A stretch of DNA of 21,688 nucleotides. Origin: Ignavibacteria bacterium UBA2373. GTDB taxonomy: Bacteria; Bacteroidota; Ignavibacteria; Kapaibacteriales; UBA961. Under the pieces are notes generated by a model. That model ran no database searches, was not told where the DNA came from, and was given only the letters and a program-made list of their open reading frames with translations. The position numbers and the translations under genes are program-made. Positions 1 to 7,285 of the stretch are shown here, piece by piece (the stretch's first letter is position 1; every line of letters begins with the position of its first letter). The DNA is taken from positions 1-21,688 of the forward strand of contig DDTD01000051.1 in the NCBI GenBank assembly GCA_002344005.1, given 5' to 3'.

Positions 1-45
1 TAATAAAGCTCTATAAGTTGATAACAATAACTGAACGTAATTCAT
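1..45 (-). CDS. 5' end of an unidentified gene (cut by window edge)
   Basis: An ATG at 45..43 on the minus strand opens a frame that stays open to the window edge and gives MNYVQLLLSTYRALL. An AGAGG ribosome binding site lies at 51-55, five bases upstream, which is strong for this window. The start lies two bases after the stop codon (48-50) of the broken toxin-like remnant, so the two were probably translated together. In polymorphic toxin loci the gene at this position is usually the cognate immunity gene. Only 15 codons are visible, so that role is an inference from position alone. Confidence 0.45.
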   Translation of the reverse strand, partial: MNYVQLLLSTYRALL

Positions 46-47
46 AA

Positions 48-421
48 TTACCTCTTTTTATTAGGATTTGTTGAAAATGGTTTGGGTCTCTTAGTTGATT
101 GTATCGTAAATATATTTATTGATAGATCTAAATTGTGCAAGCCATTAGGATTTCCTTTGTTTACATATCTCCCTTCTATTCCATAAACTTCAATCGTGAC
201 TTCATTCTGTGAAACTCTTTCTGATATTCAATTATAATTGCCAGAGTAGTAGGCATCTAATACAGCTTGTGAATCTGTTTTTGAATAAAGATAGCTTTTA
301 TTACTTGGTGCTGTTCCTTCAATATGTCTTAAAATATTTTCATCATCAACTTGTTTTGTAAATTTTTAATGTTCCTCCGCCACTATATACTCTACCGGGT
401 AATGCAGCAAAGCTGCTAAAC
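48..421 (-). pseudogene. Broken C-terminal domain, toxin-like remnant
   Basis: Read on the minus strand, this stretch gives a protein-like sequence in two frames. The first part contains LPGRVYSGGGTLKIYKT. After a frame change near 350 it continues with VDDENILRHIEG and ends NPNKKR at a TAA at 48-50. In the second frame there is also an in-frame TGA at 228-230 and a TAA at 366-368, so there are at least two lesions. It has no start codon of its own and begins right at the end of the upstream small gene. A headless tail of about 120 residues followed at once by a small gene is typical of displaced C-terminal toxin tips of Rhs/CdiA-type polymorphic toxins. I cannot assign a toxin family from memory. 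Sequencing errors could also explain the lesions. Confidence 0.45.
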
Positions 422-877
422 CTATTTTTGAAACACTGTCACGATGGGACCATAATCATCTTCACTATGCCAATAATCTACGACTATATTCTTTTCTGGG
501 TATTCAGATTTAAAATGCTTAGTCCATGCAATTTGAAGTAACATACCTACTTGTTCATAAACAGTATCATCTACATTATTAGAATGTCCAAATATATCAT
601 ACATGTGTACATGATTCATCATTTTTTCCAACGCTTGTCTATCGGAACCGAAATGATTAAGCCACGACAAGTAACTATTATAGCTATATTGCATTTCTAA
701 AAATACAGCCCCATTAACTTCAACGAGATTTGGGAAAAAAAGCGAACTGATAATTAGCACATCTTCAGGATGTACATTAAAACTTATGTACTCAAAAACT
801 GTTAATTTTGAAGTATCTGTAAACTGATTTTTCCAGTTGTTATATTTTTTTATAGGTGTTTCCATATTAAATTTCAT
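422..877 (-). CDS. Hypothetical 151-aa protein, possible immunity protein
   Basis: An intact frame of 151 residues starts at ATG 877 (a second Met at codon 5 is an alternative) and ends in TAG at 422-424. It has no signal peptide, no membrane segment and no cysteine. It is acidic and rich in aromatic residues (Trp, Tyr, Phe), with His-rich patches such as MMNHVHMYDIFGH. I do not recognise the family. It sits 21 bases after the stop of a broken open frame (899-1163) and is followed directly by a toxin-like tail. Small, acidic, cytosolic orphan proteins in such a place are commonly immunity proteins kept after loss of the toxin; this is inference. It is clearly more AT-rich than the genes from 3.5 kb onward, which suggests horizontal acquisition. 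Confidence 0.6.
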   Translation of the reverse strand: MKFNMETPIKKYNNWKNQFTDTSKLTVFEYISFNVHPEDVLIISSLFFPNLVEVNGAVFLEMQYSYNSYLSWLNHFGSDRQALEKMMNHVHMYDIFGHSNNVDDTVYEQVGMLLQIAWTKHFKSEYPEKNIVVDYWHSEDDYGPIVTVFQK

Positions 878-898
878 AATAATTTAGGGTATTTCAGA

Positions 899-1163
899 TT
901 ATATAGCTGGTCTTGGATCTATCCTCAAATTTTGTACTCTGATTGTTCTATCTCTTTCTCCAAACTTTAGCAGCAGAGACTTCCCACGACATCTTTCTCG
1001 TTTTTGAGGCTACCTCCACCACCTCATCAACAGTCTCGCCTGTTCATTGTTAAGTGACTTTGCTTTATACTTTTGATGCTTTTCCAAATATACTACATTT
1101 TTTACTGAGCGAGCGAGTATTGACTCAATGATTCGGCAATTCGCCAAGCACAGGTCATAAAGA
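899..1163 (-). pseudogene. Interrupted open frame, unidentified remnant
   Basis: On the minus strand one frame stays open from about 1163 to a TAA at 899-901, with a single internal TAG at 1010-1012. The first part includes LYDLCLANCRIIESILARS and the last part ends RVQNLRIDPRPAI. Another frame between about 960 and 1045 (DEVVEVASKTRKMSWEVSAA) looks equally protein-like and could join the last part by a frameshift near 966. No family is recognised. It may be the tail of a lost gene upstream of the 422-877 gene, or a multicopy intergenic element that happens to be open. The low confidence reflects this. Confidence 0.25.
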
Positions 1164-1167
1164 TGTA

Positions 1168-1201
1168 AAAACCTATAAGGTTTTCAAAACCTAATAGGTT
1201 T
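1168..1201. repeat. Tandem pair of AACCTATAGGTT-type palindromes
   Basis: Two palindromes stand side by side: AAAACCT-ata-AGGTTTT (1168-1184) and AAACCTA-a-TAGGTTT (1187-1201). They are nearly copies of each other, differing mainly in the centre. No gene covers them. Short palindromes of this form are typical intergenic dispersed repeats or hairpins; their number in the genome cannot be seen from this window. Confidence 0.7.
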
Positions 1202-1228
1202 ACGGAAAGCCAACCATCACCAAAAATT

Positions 1229-1261
1229 CCCCTCATTGAGGGGTGTCAGACGCAGTCTGAC
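1229..1261. repeat. Double palindrome, REP-like intergenic element
   Basis: Two perfect stem-loops lie one base apart: CCCCTC-att-GAGGGG (1229-1243) and GTCAGAC-gca-GTCTGAC (1245-1261), followed by GGGGTGG. This is the layout of REP/MITE-like intergenic elements in Bacteroidota genomes. It lies between the Thg1-like gene and the remnant at 899-1163, 27 bases after the preceding palindrome pair. Confidence 0.7.
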
Positions 1262-1306
1262 GGGGTGGATAGGTTTTTCATAGAACACAAATTCTATAAA
1301 CGTGTC

Positions 1307-1319
1307 ATCCCGCCGGGAT
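1307..1319. repeat. Short palindrome ATCCCG-c-CGGGAT
   Basis: A perfect 6+1+6 palindrome, third in a cluster of palindromes within 150 bases. A weaker stem, ATAGAA/TTCTAT, lies just before it at 1280-1297. It probably belongs to the same dispersed intergenic repeat population. Confidence 0.5.
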
Positions 1320-1419
1320 TATGTTTAATTTTACAATATACTTATACCGTACATATGTATTTCTTAAAAAACTCTCAATGTGTTAGTCATTTACAACCTT
1401 AAAGGAACAATTACATAGT

Positions 1420-2196
1420 CTAACGGTTCGGAATCTGATATTTGTCAATTAGTGCTGATATAAATTTATTGTACTCTTCACGCATTGGCAATTCAAAATC
1501 TGTGAATAATTCTCTTCTATCAACCAGAACTTTTTCATTGTTTTTAGGGTTAAATCCTTCCTTTTTTATATCTTTCCAATAAACACCAATTCCACGTTTT
1601 TGCCAATTTGGCAATTCATTAAAGTTAATTCCATAGTGAAATAAAAGTTCATTTTTGTCAGCGTTACTCATTCCCTCAATTCTTGAGGTTGCTTCACTTT
1701 GAGAAAAATTGTCTTCTCGTAAACGCCAATAGCAATGAGCATTTAATGCATTTCTGTGAGCGTCTTCATTTCTCCATCTAAAGTAATCTTCAACCAGTTG
1801 TTTATTCGGAAGTTCAGAAAGTCTGCAATCAAATGCACCTATGTCGCCAAGCAGCGAAGAGAATTTTGCACTTGCCTCTCCTGCTAAAATTGAGATATAT
1901 TTTCTTGTCTTACGTGAAAATGCTGTTTCGTTATAGTGAAACAATAGTGAAATTTCATCGCTTTCTGTAAAGCCATAAATTACATTAAACCCACAATTCA
2001 TGAGATGTTTAACAGTTCCCACCATAAGATCTCTGAACCTTTCGTCAAACGGTGCTTTGAATTTGTGTATGTCTTTTGTCAGTTTTGTAAAACTTCTGCC
2101 ATCAATTCTCGCCACTATATACATATTAGGCAAAACACAACGGTCTTGAGAGGTTTCATAAACACGCATTTTTTCATCTAAATCGTCAAATTTCAT
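1420..2196 (-). CDS. Thg1-like protein (3'-5' RNA nucleotidyltransferase)
   Basis: A member of the tRNAHis guanylyltransferase (Thg1) superfamily, in bacteria called Thg1-like proteins (TLPs). The family adds nucleotides to the 5' end of RNA in the reverse 3'-5' direction; TLPs repair 5'-truncated tRNAs by templated addition. Seen here, counting from the chosen start: the metal-binding motif ARIDGRSF with Asp32, the segment FDERFRDLM at about 50-58, the second carboxylate motif YGFTESDEIS with Asp80 and Glu81, then RKT and LAGEASAKFSS. The length of 258 residues suits the family. I chose ATG 2196 (MKFDDLDEK) because the frame upstream lies inside the kinase gene and homologous N-termini start near here. 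Its first 11 bases overlap the end of the kinase gene, which implies translational coupling. No mitochondrial-type or histidine-tRNA-specific feature can be told from sequence alone. Confidence 0.9.
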   Translation of the reverse strand: MKFDDLDEKMRVYETSQDRCVLPNMYIVARIDGRSFTKLTKDIHKFKAPFDERFRDLMVGTVKHLMNCGFNVIYGFTESDEISLLFHYNETAFSRKTRKYISILAGEASAKFSSLLGDIGAFDCRLSELPNKQLVEDYFRWRNEDAHRNALNAHCYWRLREDNFSQSEATSRIEGMSNADKNELLFHYGINFNELPNWQKRGIGVYWKDIKKEGFNPKNNEKVLVDRRELFTDFELPMREEYNKFISALIDKYQIPNR

Positions 2197-2632
2197 TGTT
2201 CCATTCTTTAATTGTAAAACTATTGTTTTCAAGTATAACAAAATACAGTTCGTCAAAACCTTCATCAAAGCTGGGAATTTCCAATTTATTGAATGTCCCT
2301 TTAATTCCTACTTCAGGAATCTTTTCTTTTCCTAAACGTTGATTGTTTCTGTTTAAGGCATCACTTAATTTTGATTGAAAGTAATATCCTATAACTTTAA
2401 ATTTATTAGTTTTTGCATCCACAATATATTTTGCCCTATCCTCTTTTGTGGGATTCGTATTATCAACAACATAGCGTTGTTGAGTTAGAATACAAGTGTC
2501 AATAAATTTTTGCTCCTTATTTCTTGTATGAAGTTGATCAAGTGAAATATGTACATGAGTTTTAAAGAACTTTTCCTTAAAAAAAGTTGTTTTACCTGTG
2601 GCTTGTATTCCGCAAAATATAACTGTTTCCAT
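2186..2632 (-). CDS. PNKP-like 5'-polynucleotide kinase (P-loop)
   Basis: A 148-residue P-loop kinase. Visible motifs: Walker A GIQATGKTT (residues 8-16), SLD with Asp32 where polynucleotide kinases keep the general base, VVDNTNP (55-61), RNNQR (95-99), and IPEVGI...F...P...EGFDEL near 105-129. The order and wording match the kinase domain of mammalian PNKP, which phosphorylates 5'-OH nucleic acid ends, but there is no phosphatase domain. I chose ATG 2632 (METVIFCGIQ) because the glycine-rich loop then falls at residue 8, as usual; the frame is also open back to an ATG at 2677. A possible -7 box lies at 2699-2706. The 3' end overlaps the Thg1-like gene by 11 bases, so the pair is one transcription unit. 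Substrate (RNA, DNA or a small nucleotide) is inferred from PNKP similarity and from the partner. Confidence 0.8.
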   Translation of the reverse strand: METVIFCGIQATGKTTFFKEKFFKTHVHISLDQLHTRNKEQKFIDTCILTQQRYVVDNTNPTKEDRAKYIVDAKTNKFKVIGYYFQSKLSDALNRNNQRLGKEKIPEVGIKGTFNKLEIPSFDEGFDELYFVILENNSFTIKEWNNEI

Positions 2633-2698
2633 TGTTGGTATATCTTCTTCAAAGTAAATACATATCAGCTTATTCACTCAATGTGCTGTTTCTTTTTT

Positions 2699-2706
2699 CA
2701 AAACTA
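2699..2706 (-). promoter_or_regulatory. Possible -7 box (TAGTTTTG) for the kinase/Thg1-like pair
   Basis: TAGTTTTG on the minus strand fits the Bacteroidota -7 consensus TAnnTTTG. It would place the transcript start about 60 bases before ATG 2632. I see no good -33 TTTG at the usual distance, so this is only a candidate. Confidence 0.3.
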
Positions 2707-2817
2707 CGGAATTTTACTGTACCTTTCTTTTACTCAACTTTCTCTTGCTTCTCTGTTGCTGTTTGTCATTGCTTGTCTTCTTTCCGTCGCTTGTTCTCAT
2801 CTTTCTCTCGCTTTATA

Positions 2818-3038
2818 GCTTCTGGAGGGCGTTTTTTAGCTTCTGGATAGCGTTTTTCGGCTTCTGGGGGGCGATTTTTGGCTTCTATGAGCAAAAAACA
2901 TACTTCTGGGGTCATCAGGTGAACTTCTGGATGCATCTGGTGATCTTCTGGGGTCATCTGATGAACTTCTGGATGCATCTGGTGAACTTCTGGATGCATC
3001 TGGTGAACTTCTGGGGTCATCTGGTGAACTTCTGGCAT
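2818..3038 (+). repeat. 21-bp tandem repeat array, forward half
   Basis: Eleven consecutive units of exactly 21 bp begin at 2818, 2839, 2860, 2881, 2902, 2923, 2944, 2965, 2986, 3007 and 3028. Most read (A/G/T)CTTCTGG..., and the later ones end in CATCTGGTGA. The unit at 2965 and the one at 2986 are identical. There is no indel. Because 21 is seven codons, several frames are open: the minus strand gives a 91-codon frame from ATG 3041 (heptads like PEVHQMH, then PEAKKRP and a KRE-rich tail), and plus-strand frames give NFWMHLV or GELLDAS heptads. None has convincing coding context, so I annotate the DNA repeat rather than a gene. Confidence 0.85.
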
Positions 3039-3039
3039 C

Positions 3040-3300
3040 ATAGAAAGTCATCCGACGAGCATAGAAGATGAGCAATCAGGTATAGAAAGTAAGCAGACGG
3101 GTATAGAAAGTAAACAGACAAAGATAGAAGATAACCCGACAACTATAGAAAGTCATCCGACAGCCATAGAAGTTAAACGTGTGGAAATCAAAACAAACAA
3201 GACGGAGATAGAAGTTAATCAGACATACATAGCAGTAAAGTAGAAAAAGATAGAAGCAGAGCGGACAGGCATAGCATAGAATAATCGGTCTGTAGCTATC
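3040..3300 (-). repeat. 21-bp tandem repeat array, inverted half
   Basis: The same 21-bp spacing continues without a slip: ATAGAA or a variant stands at 3040, 3061, 3082, 3103, 3124, 3145, 3166, 3187, 3208, 3229, 3250 and 3271. Read on the minus strand, the units are (A/T/G)CTTCTAT...GTCGGATGA, clearly the family of the forward half (one unit shares 16 of 21 bases with the forward unit at 2944). The arrays therefore converge near 3039. On the plus strand a frame is open from 3028 to 3243 with hydrophilic heptads (IESHPTS, IESKQTG, IEDNPTT), but it has no ATG. Sequence is more diverged here than in the forward half. Confidence 0.8.
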
Positions 3301-3421
3301 AGACAATGTGCTGTGATTAAAGAGTAAACAAAAGTCACAGCGCAGTAGGAAAGGGAAGTATGATGAATGTGGGATGCTGCGTATATGCGAACTTTATTCA
3401 AAGATGGCGCTAATAATAAAG

Positions 3422-3456
3422 AAAAAAACGCTTCGGAAAATCCCGAGGCGTTTTTT
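3422..3456 (-). terminator. Intrinsic terminator after the subtilisin-like protease
   Basis: The stem ACGCTTCGG (3428-3436) pairs with CCGAGGCGT (3443-3451) with one G-T pair. An A-run lies on the left and a T-run on the right, so it can stop transcription from both sides. It lies about 30 bases after the stop of the minus-strand protease gene. The stretch 3301-3421 before it holds no gene I can support, only a 7-bp inverted repeat (GCTGTGA/TCACAGC, 3310-3341). Confidence 0.8.
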
Positions 3457-3483
3457 GTGTGAGGAGATTCAAGAAGATGCAAT

Positions 3484-6327
3484 TTATTTACTGAGAATAA
3501 TTTGCTGTGTCATAGTGCCGATACGGAGAGTATAGATGCCATTTGGCAGATGCGCCAAAGAAATTGATTGCACAGCATTATTGCCTGCCGACAAAAGCGA
3601 TACTTCAAGGACTTTTTCTCCGAGAATATTCATGATATATCCTGTTGTTGCTTGTGCGGACTGAGAATGAATAAATAAAATATCATTCGTAGGATTGGGA
3701 AATGCTATGCTTTGCTTGATTGTTTCGGTTTCAGCAATGGAGGTGATGGTGGACATACATTGTTGTAATGATTGCGCCAACTGTTGTTTTGACCAAGCCG
3801 CACCTATACATATTTCGCAAGTCCTTTCGGCAGTAGGGAGTATGTCGCCGCTGAATTGTGTGCCGATGGCAACTTGCACATCGCCGACAATGGTTGTTTG
3901 CAATGCGGTGCCACTATTGAGCAAGGTAATTTTTTCTTGTTGTGTGATGATATAATCGTCCAGCACACCACGTACACCTGCCGCAGCGGGTTTGTCATCG
4001 GCTTTGTCGGAACGTACAAGAAATCCGAAATGTGGATGATTGCCCACGCGAGAGACTATTTCTGCTGCACAGGAATTACATCCTTCGGGTATTGCTTCAG
4101 GGAAAAGTGCTACTGAATTGTCAGATCCTTGATTGCCGAGATCTATATCGAAAAAATAGCCGAGAGCAATGGTGTTGAGTGTGTCGGAGGATATATTTTT
4201 CAATTTATGGATAATTTTGATGGCATTGGGCACAGAATTATTTACTGCATAGTCGGAGTGAATTTCAATGCCTATTGGTTGAGTTGATGTGGTGTCGGTA
4301 ATGACGGATACTGTTGGCGTTGATGCGCTGAATTCTTGTATGGCGGAGAAATCGGTTTGTGCAGCAAAAGCACTGACGGCACGATTATTCGCAGGGTTTT
4401 CATCAATGTCTGTGACGATAAGTCCGGAACTGTAATCGGAGAAGTTTTGTGTGGAATTGGCATTGCCACCACTAAAAATCACATTGTCGTATGATTTAAG
4501 CATGAGCCCTTTTCCTCTTCTATTGGCGGAAAAGATCGTTCCTGCAAACCCGATTTGTCCATTGTCTCCGGCACTGAGACTGAGTGAATCAGTGGCAAAG
4601 TCGGTAATGTCTGTGACGGGAATAATGCTTACTAAAAAGAAGTCCGGTTTTTGAGATGGCGTTGCAATACTGAATCGTAATAATTCGGGGAGTGTGGTTT
4701 CTTGTTGGACTATGAAAGAGAATGTGCCTATTTCCATAGTGGTGCCGGCGGGAATTGCTTGGACGGTGACCACAGAATCAAGCATTCGTAATGAGGCGAT
4801 ATTTTCGGGTTGAAAGCAAGTAAATGTAGTGTTGGCAGCATCGGCGAGTCTGTTTTGGACTATCAGACGCATTTCTACGGTATCATTGACTAAGAATTTG
4901 GATAATGCTATTTTTTCTTTACCTCTTCTTACGCTATACATGATGTCTTTATAGACAATGGCGCTGTGAGAAGCGGGTTGTTCGGTGATGGCTTGCAACA
5001 TATTCACGCGCAAGGGGAGAATATTATCTAATTGCAAACCTGTTTTTACCATTGGGTCGCCTGTGCGTCGTACATGTTCACATATTTGTAATCCGGAGTA
5101 TTGCGGAAAGCGTGAACGCGCCACGGCAACAATACCTGCCACAAGAGGGCAAGCCGATGATGTGCCGTCAAATTGATTATAGGCATTATTGGGAAAGAGT
5201 GTATAAAACAATTGTCCGGGAGCGATAATATCACATGCCACGCCATAGGATGAGCTGTCGGCAAGTATGTCATTGGGCGATGAATTACCGACACCAAGCA
5301 CGCCCGGATAATTTGCCGGATAGTAAATAGCCGTATTGCCTGTATTGCCGGCAGAGGCGATTACAGCGCATCCGCGACTGATTGCATATTGGACGACAGA
5401 GTTATTGATTGTTGAATAAAAACCGGCTGTTCCCCAACTGCAACTGATGACATGAGCGCCTCGCTTTGCTGCATACATAATGCCCTCATAGCCCTCAGAG
5501 ATGTTAATAACGTCTTTTTTTCCTGCTTTAATTGCAAGAAGTTTACTGCGAAATCCGGTACCCATAACACCGATGGCATTATTCGGCACAGCGCAAGCAT
5601 TGCCTGCCGATGATGTGCCGTGATAATCATTGACGGTATAATCATTGGGATCGGAACCATCAGAACGCCATGTTAAGTTAACGCCCGAATAATCATCAAC
5701 ATAGCCATTATTGTCATTGTCAATATTGTCATTGGGTATTTCGGCAGCATTGATAAGCAGATTGTCGGCTAAATCCACATGTTTGGTGTCAATGCCATTA
5801 TCCACAACAGCGATGATGATATCCTCTGACCCCTGGGTTATTTCCCATGATTCAAGAACTTTCATGGCATCCAGATAGTCTTGTTGCATGGATAATAATG
5901 GGTCATTGGGTTGTGTTAACAGGGATTCTATGCTGATTGGTTCTGCAATCTCTATTGCGGGAAAAGCTGCGAGTTTAGCGCACATATTTTTCGGTGAGAT
6001 AGTCTCGGTAAATCGAACTCTATATGTTCTCAAGAGATTATATTCTGCCTGATACAGCCCATTCATATCTGCTATGGGAAAAGAAGAGAATGCCAAAGAA
6101 GGATTAAATGTGATGCTTTCTTCGGGTGAGAGCAGACGGTGAATAATCTCGCAATGGAGCGATGCAAGTGCTTGCTCTGCTTTATGACGATCCATAAAAT
6201 CGGAACGTAAGCGCACCATTATTTCTGATTGCACGAATTGTTGTTCTGTTTTCTGCTGCGCTCGGGCTTCTGATATGAGAGAAAAGGTAGCGCAGACTAA
6301 GCAGCATAAAGAAAATAGCATTTTCAT
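3484..6327 (-). CDS. Secreted subtilisin-like (S8) serine protease with T9SS sorting domain
   Basis: A 947-residue exported protease. Residues 1-23 form a signal peptide ending in ARA. About residues 27-135 look like a propeptide. The S8 catalytic domain follows with Asp176 (VVDNGID), His236 (YHGTSSAGN), the oxyanion Asn328 (ASAGNTG) and Ser390 (DGTSSACP), so the triad is complete. Residues from about 450 to 865 are beta-rich and unassigned. The end carries a type A sorting domain: FPNPTNDILFI, then a Gly-Glu-Lys turn, LPNGIYTLRI and a short basic tail. In this phylum such domains direct export across the outer membrane by type IX secretion and are usually cleaved. Substrate is unknown. It is monocistronic: a terminator follows, and surE lies 81 bases upstream on the same strand. 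Confidence 0.93.
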   Translation of the reverse strand: MKMLFSLCCLVCATFSLISEARAQQKTEQQFVQSEIMVRLRSDFMDRHKAEQALASLHCEIIHRLLSPEESITFNPSLAFSSFPIADMNGLYQAEYNLLRTYRVRFTETISPKNMCAKLAAFPAIEIAEPISIESLLTQPNDPLLSMQQDYLDAMKVLESWEITQGSEDIIIAVVDNGIDTKHVDLADNLLINAAEIPNDNIDNDNNGYVDDYSGVNLTWRSDGSDPNDYTVNDYHGTSSAGNACAVPNNAIGVMGTGFRSKLLAIKAGKKDVINISEGYEGIMYAAKRGAHVISCSWGTAGFYSTINNSVVQYAISRGCAVIASAGNTGNTAIYYPANYPGVLGVGNSSPNDILADSSSYGVACDIIAPGQLFYTLFPNNAYNQFDGTSSACPLVAGIVAVARSRFPQYSGLQICEHVRRTGDPMVKTGLQLDNILPLRVNMLQAITEQPASHSAIVYKDIMYSVRRGKEKIALSKFLVNDTVEMRLIVQNRLADAANTTFTCFQPENIASLRMLDSVVTVQAIPAGTTMEIGTFSFIVQQETTLPELLRFSIATPSQKPDFFLVSIIPVTDITDFATDSLSLSAGDNGQIGFAGTIFSANRRGKGLMLKSYDNVIFSGGNANSTQNFSDYSSGLIVTDIDENPANNRAVSAFAAQTDFSAIQEFSASTPTVSVITDTTSTQPIGIEIHSDYAVNNSVPNAIKIIHKLKNISSDTLNTIALGYFFDIDLGNQGSDNSVALFPEAIPEGCNSCAAEIVSRVGNHPHFGFLVRSDKADDKPAAAGVRGVLDDYIITQQEKITLLNSGTALQTTIVGDVQVAIGTQFSGDILPTAERTCEICIGAAWSKQQLAQSLQQCMSTITSIAETETIKQSIAFPNPTNDILFIHSQSAQATTGYIMNILGEKVLEVSLLSAGNNAVQSISLAHLPNGIYTLRIGTMTQQIILSK

Positions 6328-6408
6328 AGTATATCAAACAATAATGAGTGAATAAAAGCAATGAGCAATAATTGTGGAGTTCAATTCAGTTATGGAACAT
6401 TCTATGCA

Positions 6409-7158
6409 CTATAAAGCGCGTAGGGATTGTAAAGTATGTATGTCGGTTAATTGATAATGTATTGGCGTGACGGACACATAGCCCTCGGCAACTGCTCCGT
6501 CGTCGGTATTGCCATCAGCTTCTATGGTATGATATGTTCCGCGAATCCAATAATACTCTCTTTCCATAGGGTCATAGCGTTTTTCATATTTATCTTCCCA
6601 CATAGATTTGCTAAGCTGAGTAAATCTCATGCCTTTCAGTAATCCTGCCGGTATAGCTGGAACATTCACATTAAGGAGGGTGCCTTTGGGTAAATTATAG
6701 GATGTCATCTGTTGTGCTATACGTGTTGCATAATCGGCTGCTCCAGACATATCGGCATCATAAGAGAAGGAAGTGAGTGAAACGGCAATGGCGGGAATGC
6801 CCATCATCATGGCTTCTGTTGCTGCGGATACTGTGCCGGAGTAAAGAATATTGATAGAAGTGTTTGCACCATGATTAATACCGGAAACCACCAAATCGGG
6901 CTTTGCAGTGAGTAAGGAACTGATACCGAGTTTGACGCAATCAGCAGGAGTGCCATTGATGGCATAACCAAACATTTCCCCATCGCGATGGAAAGGTATG
7001 GCACGCAGAGGACTGCTGACGGTAAGTGCATGACCTACGGCACTTTGCTGTCTGTCGGGTGCAACCACGGTCACATGACCTATAGTGCGGAGAGCATGAA
7101 CCAAAGCATGAATGCCGGGTGAATCAATACCGTCGTCGTTTGTGACTAAAATTTTCAT
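6409..7158 (-). CDS. surE: 5'/3'-nucleotidase SurE
   Basis: SurE removes phosphate from nucleoside 5'- and 3'-monophosphates (and short polyphosphates) in the cytoplasm and is tied to stationary-phase survival in other bacteria. The N-terminus MKILVTNDDGIDSPG carries the metal ligands Asp8 and Asp9; Ser39 (DRQQSA) and Asn95 (SGINHGANT) complete the metal site. GTPADCVKLG and YSGTVSAATEA are further family signatures. At 249 residues the protein is of normal length. ATG 7158 gives the standard N-terminus. The gene is divergent from rpsD. Confidence 0.97.
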   Translation of the reverse strand: MKILVTNDDGIDSPGIHALVHALRTIGHVTVVAPDRQQSAVGHALTVSSPLRAIPFHRDGEMFGYAINGTPADCVKLGISSLLTAKPDLVVSGINHGANTSINILYSGTVSAATEAMMMGIPAIAVSLTSFSYDADMSGAADYATRIAQQMTSYNLPKGTLLNVNVPAIPAGLLKGMRFTQLSKSMWEDKYEKRYDPMEREYYWIRGTYHTIEADGNTDDGAVAEGYVSVTPIHYQLTDIHTLQSLRAL

Positions 7159-7285
7159 GGTCTAAAATAAAGAGTAAAAGAATATGAATGCGAAATTAGA
7201 GGAAATCTTGTATATATGCTTCATTCTTGTGGGCGTGAATCGCTTTATTGATGGATAGTATGGGAGTTAGATAAGAAAAAAGCCG

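Noticed and set aside
2745..3071. Hydrophobic 108-codon plus-strand frame over the 21-bp repeats (NFWMHLV heptads)
   Set aside because: All frames over a 21-bp repeat tend to be open; this one has no ribosome site and an improbable Trp/Phe-rich composition.
2818..3300. CRISPR array
   Set aside because: Units abut with no unique spacers, the period is 21 bp, and no cas gene is in the window.
3219..3482. 87-codon minus-strand frame
   Set aside because: It crosses the terminator at 3422-3456 and part of the repeat array, with no start context or homology.
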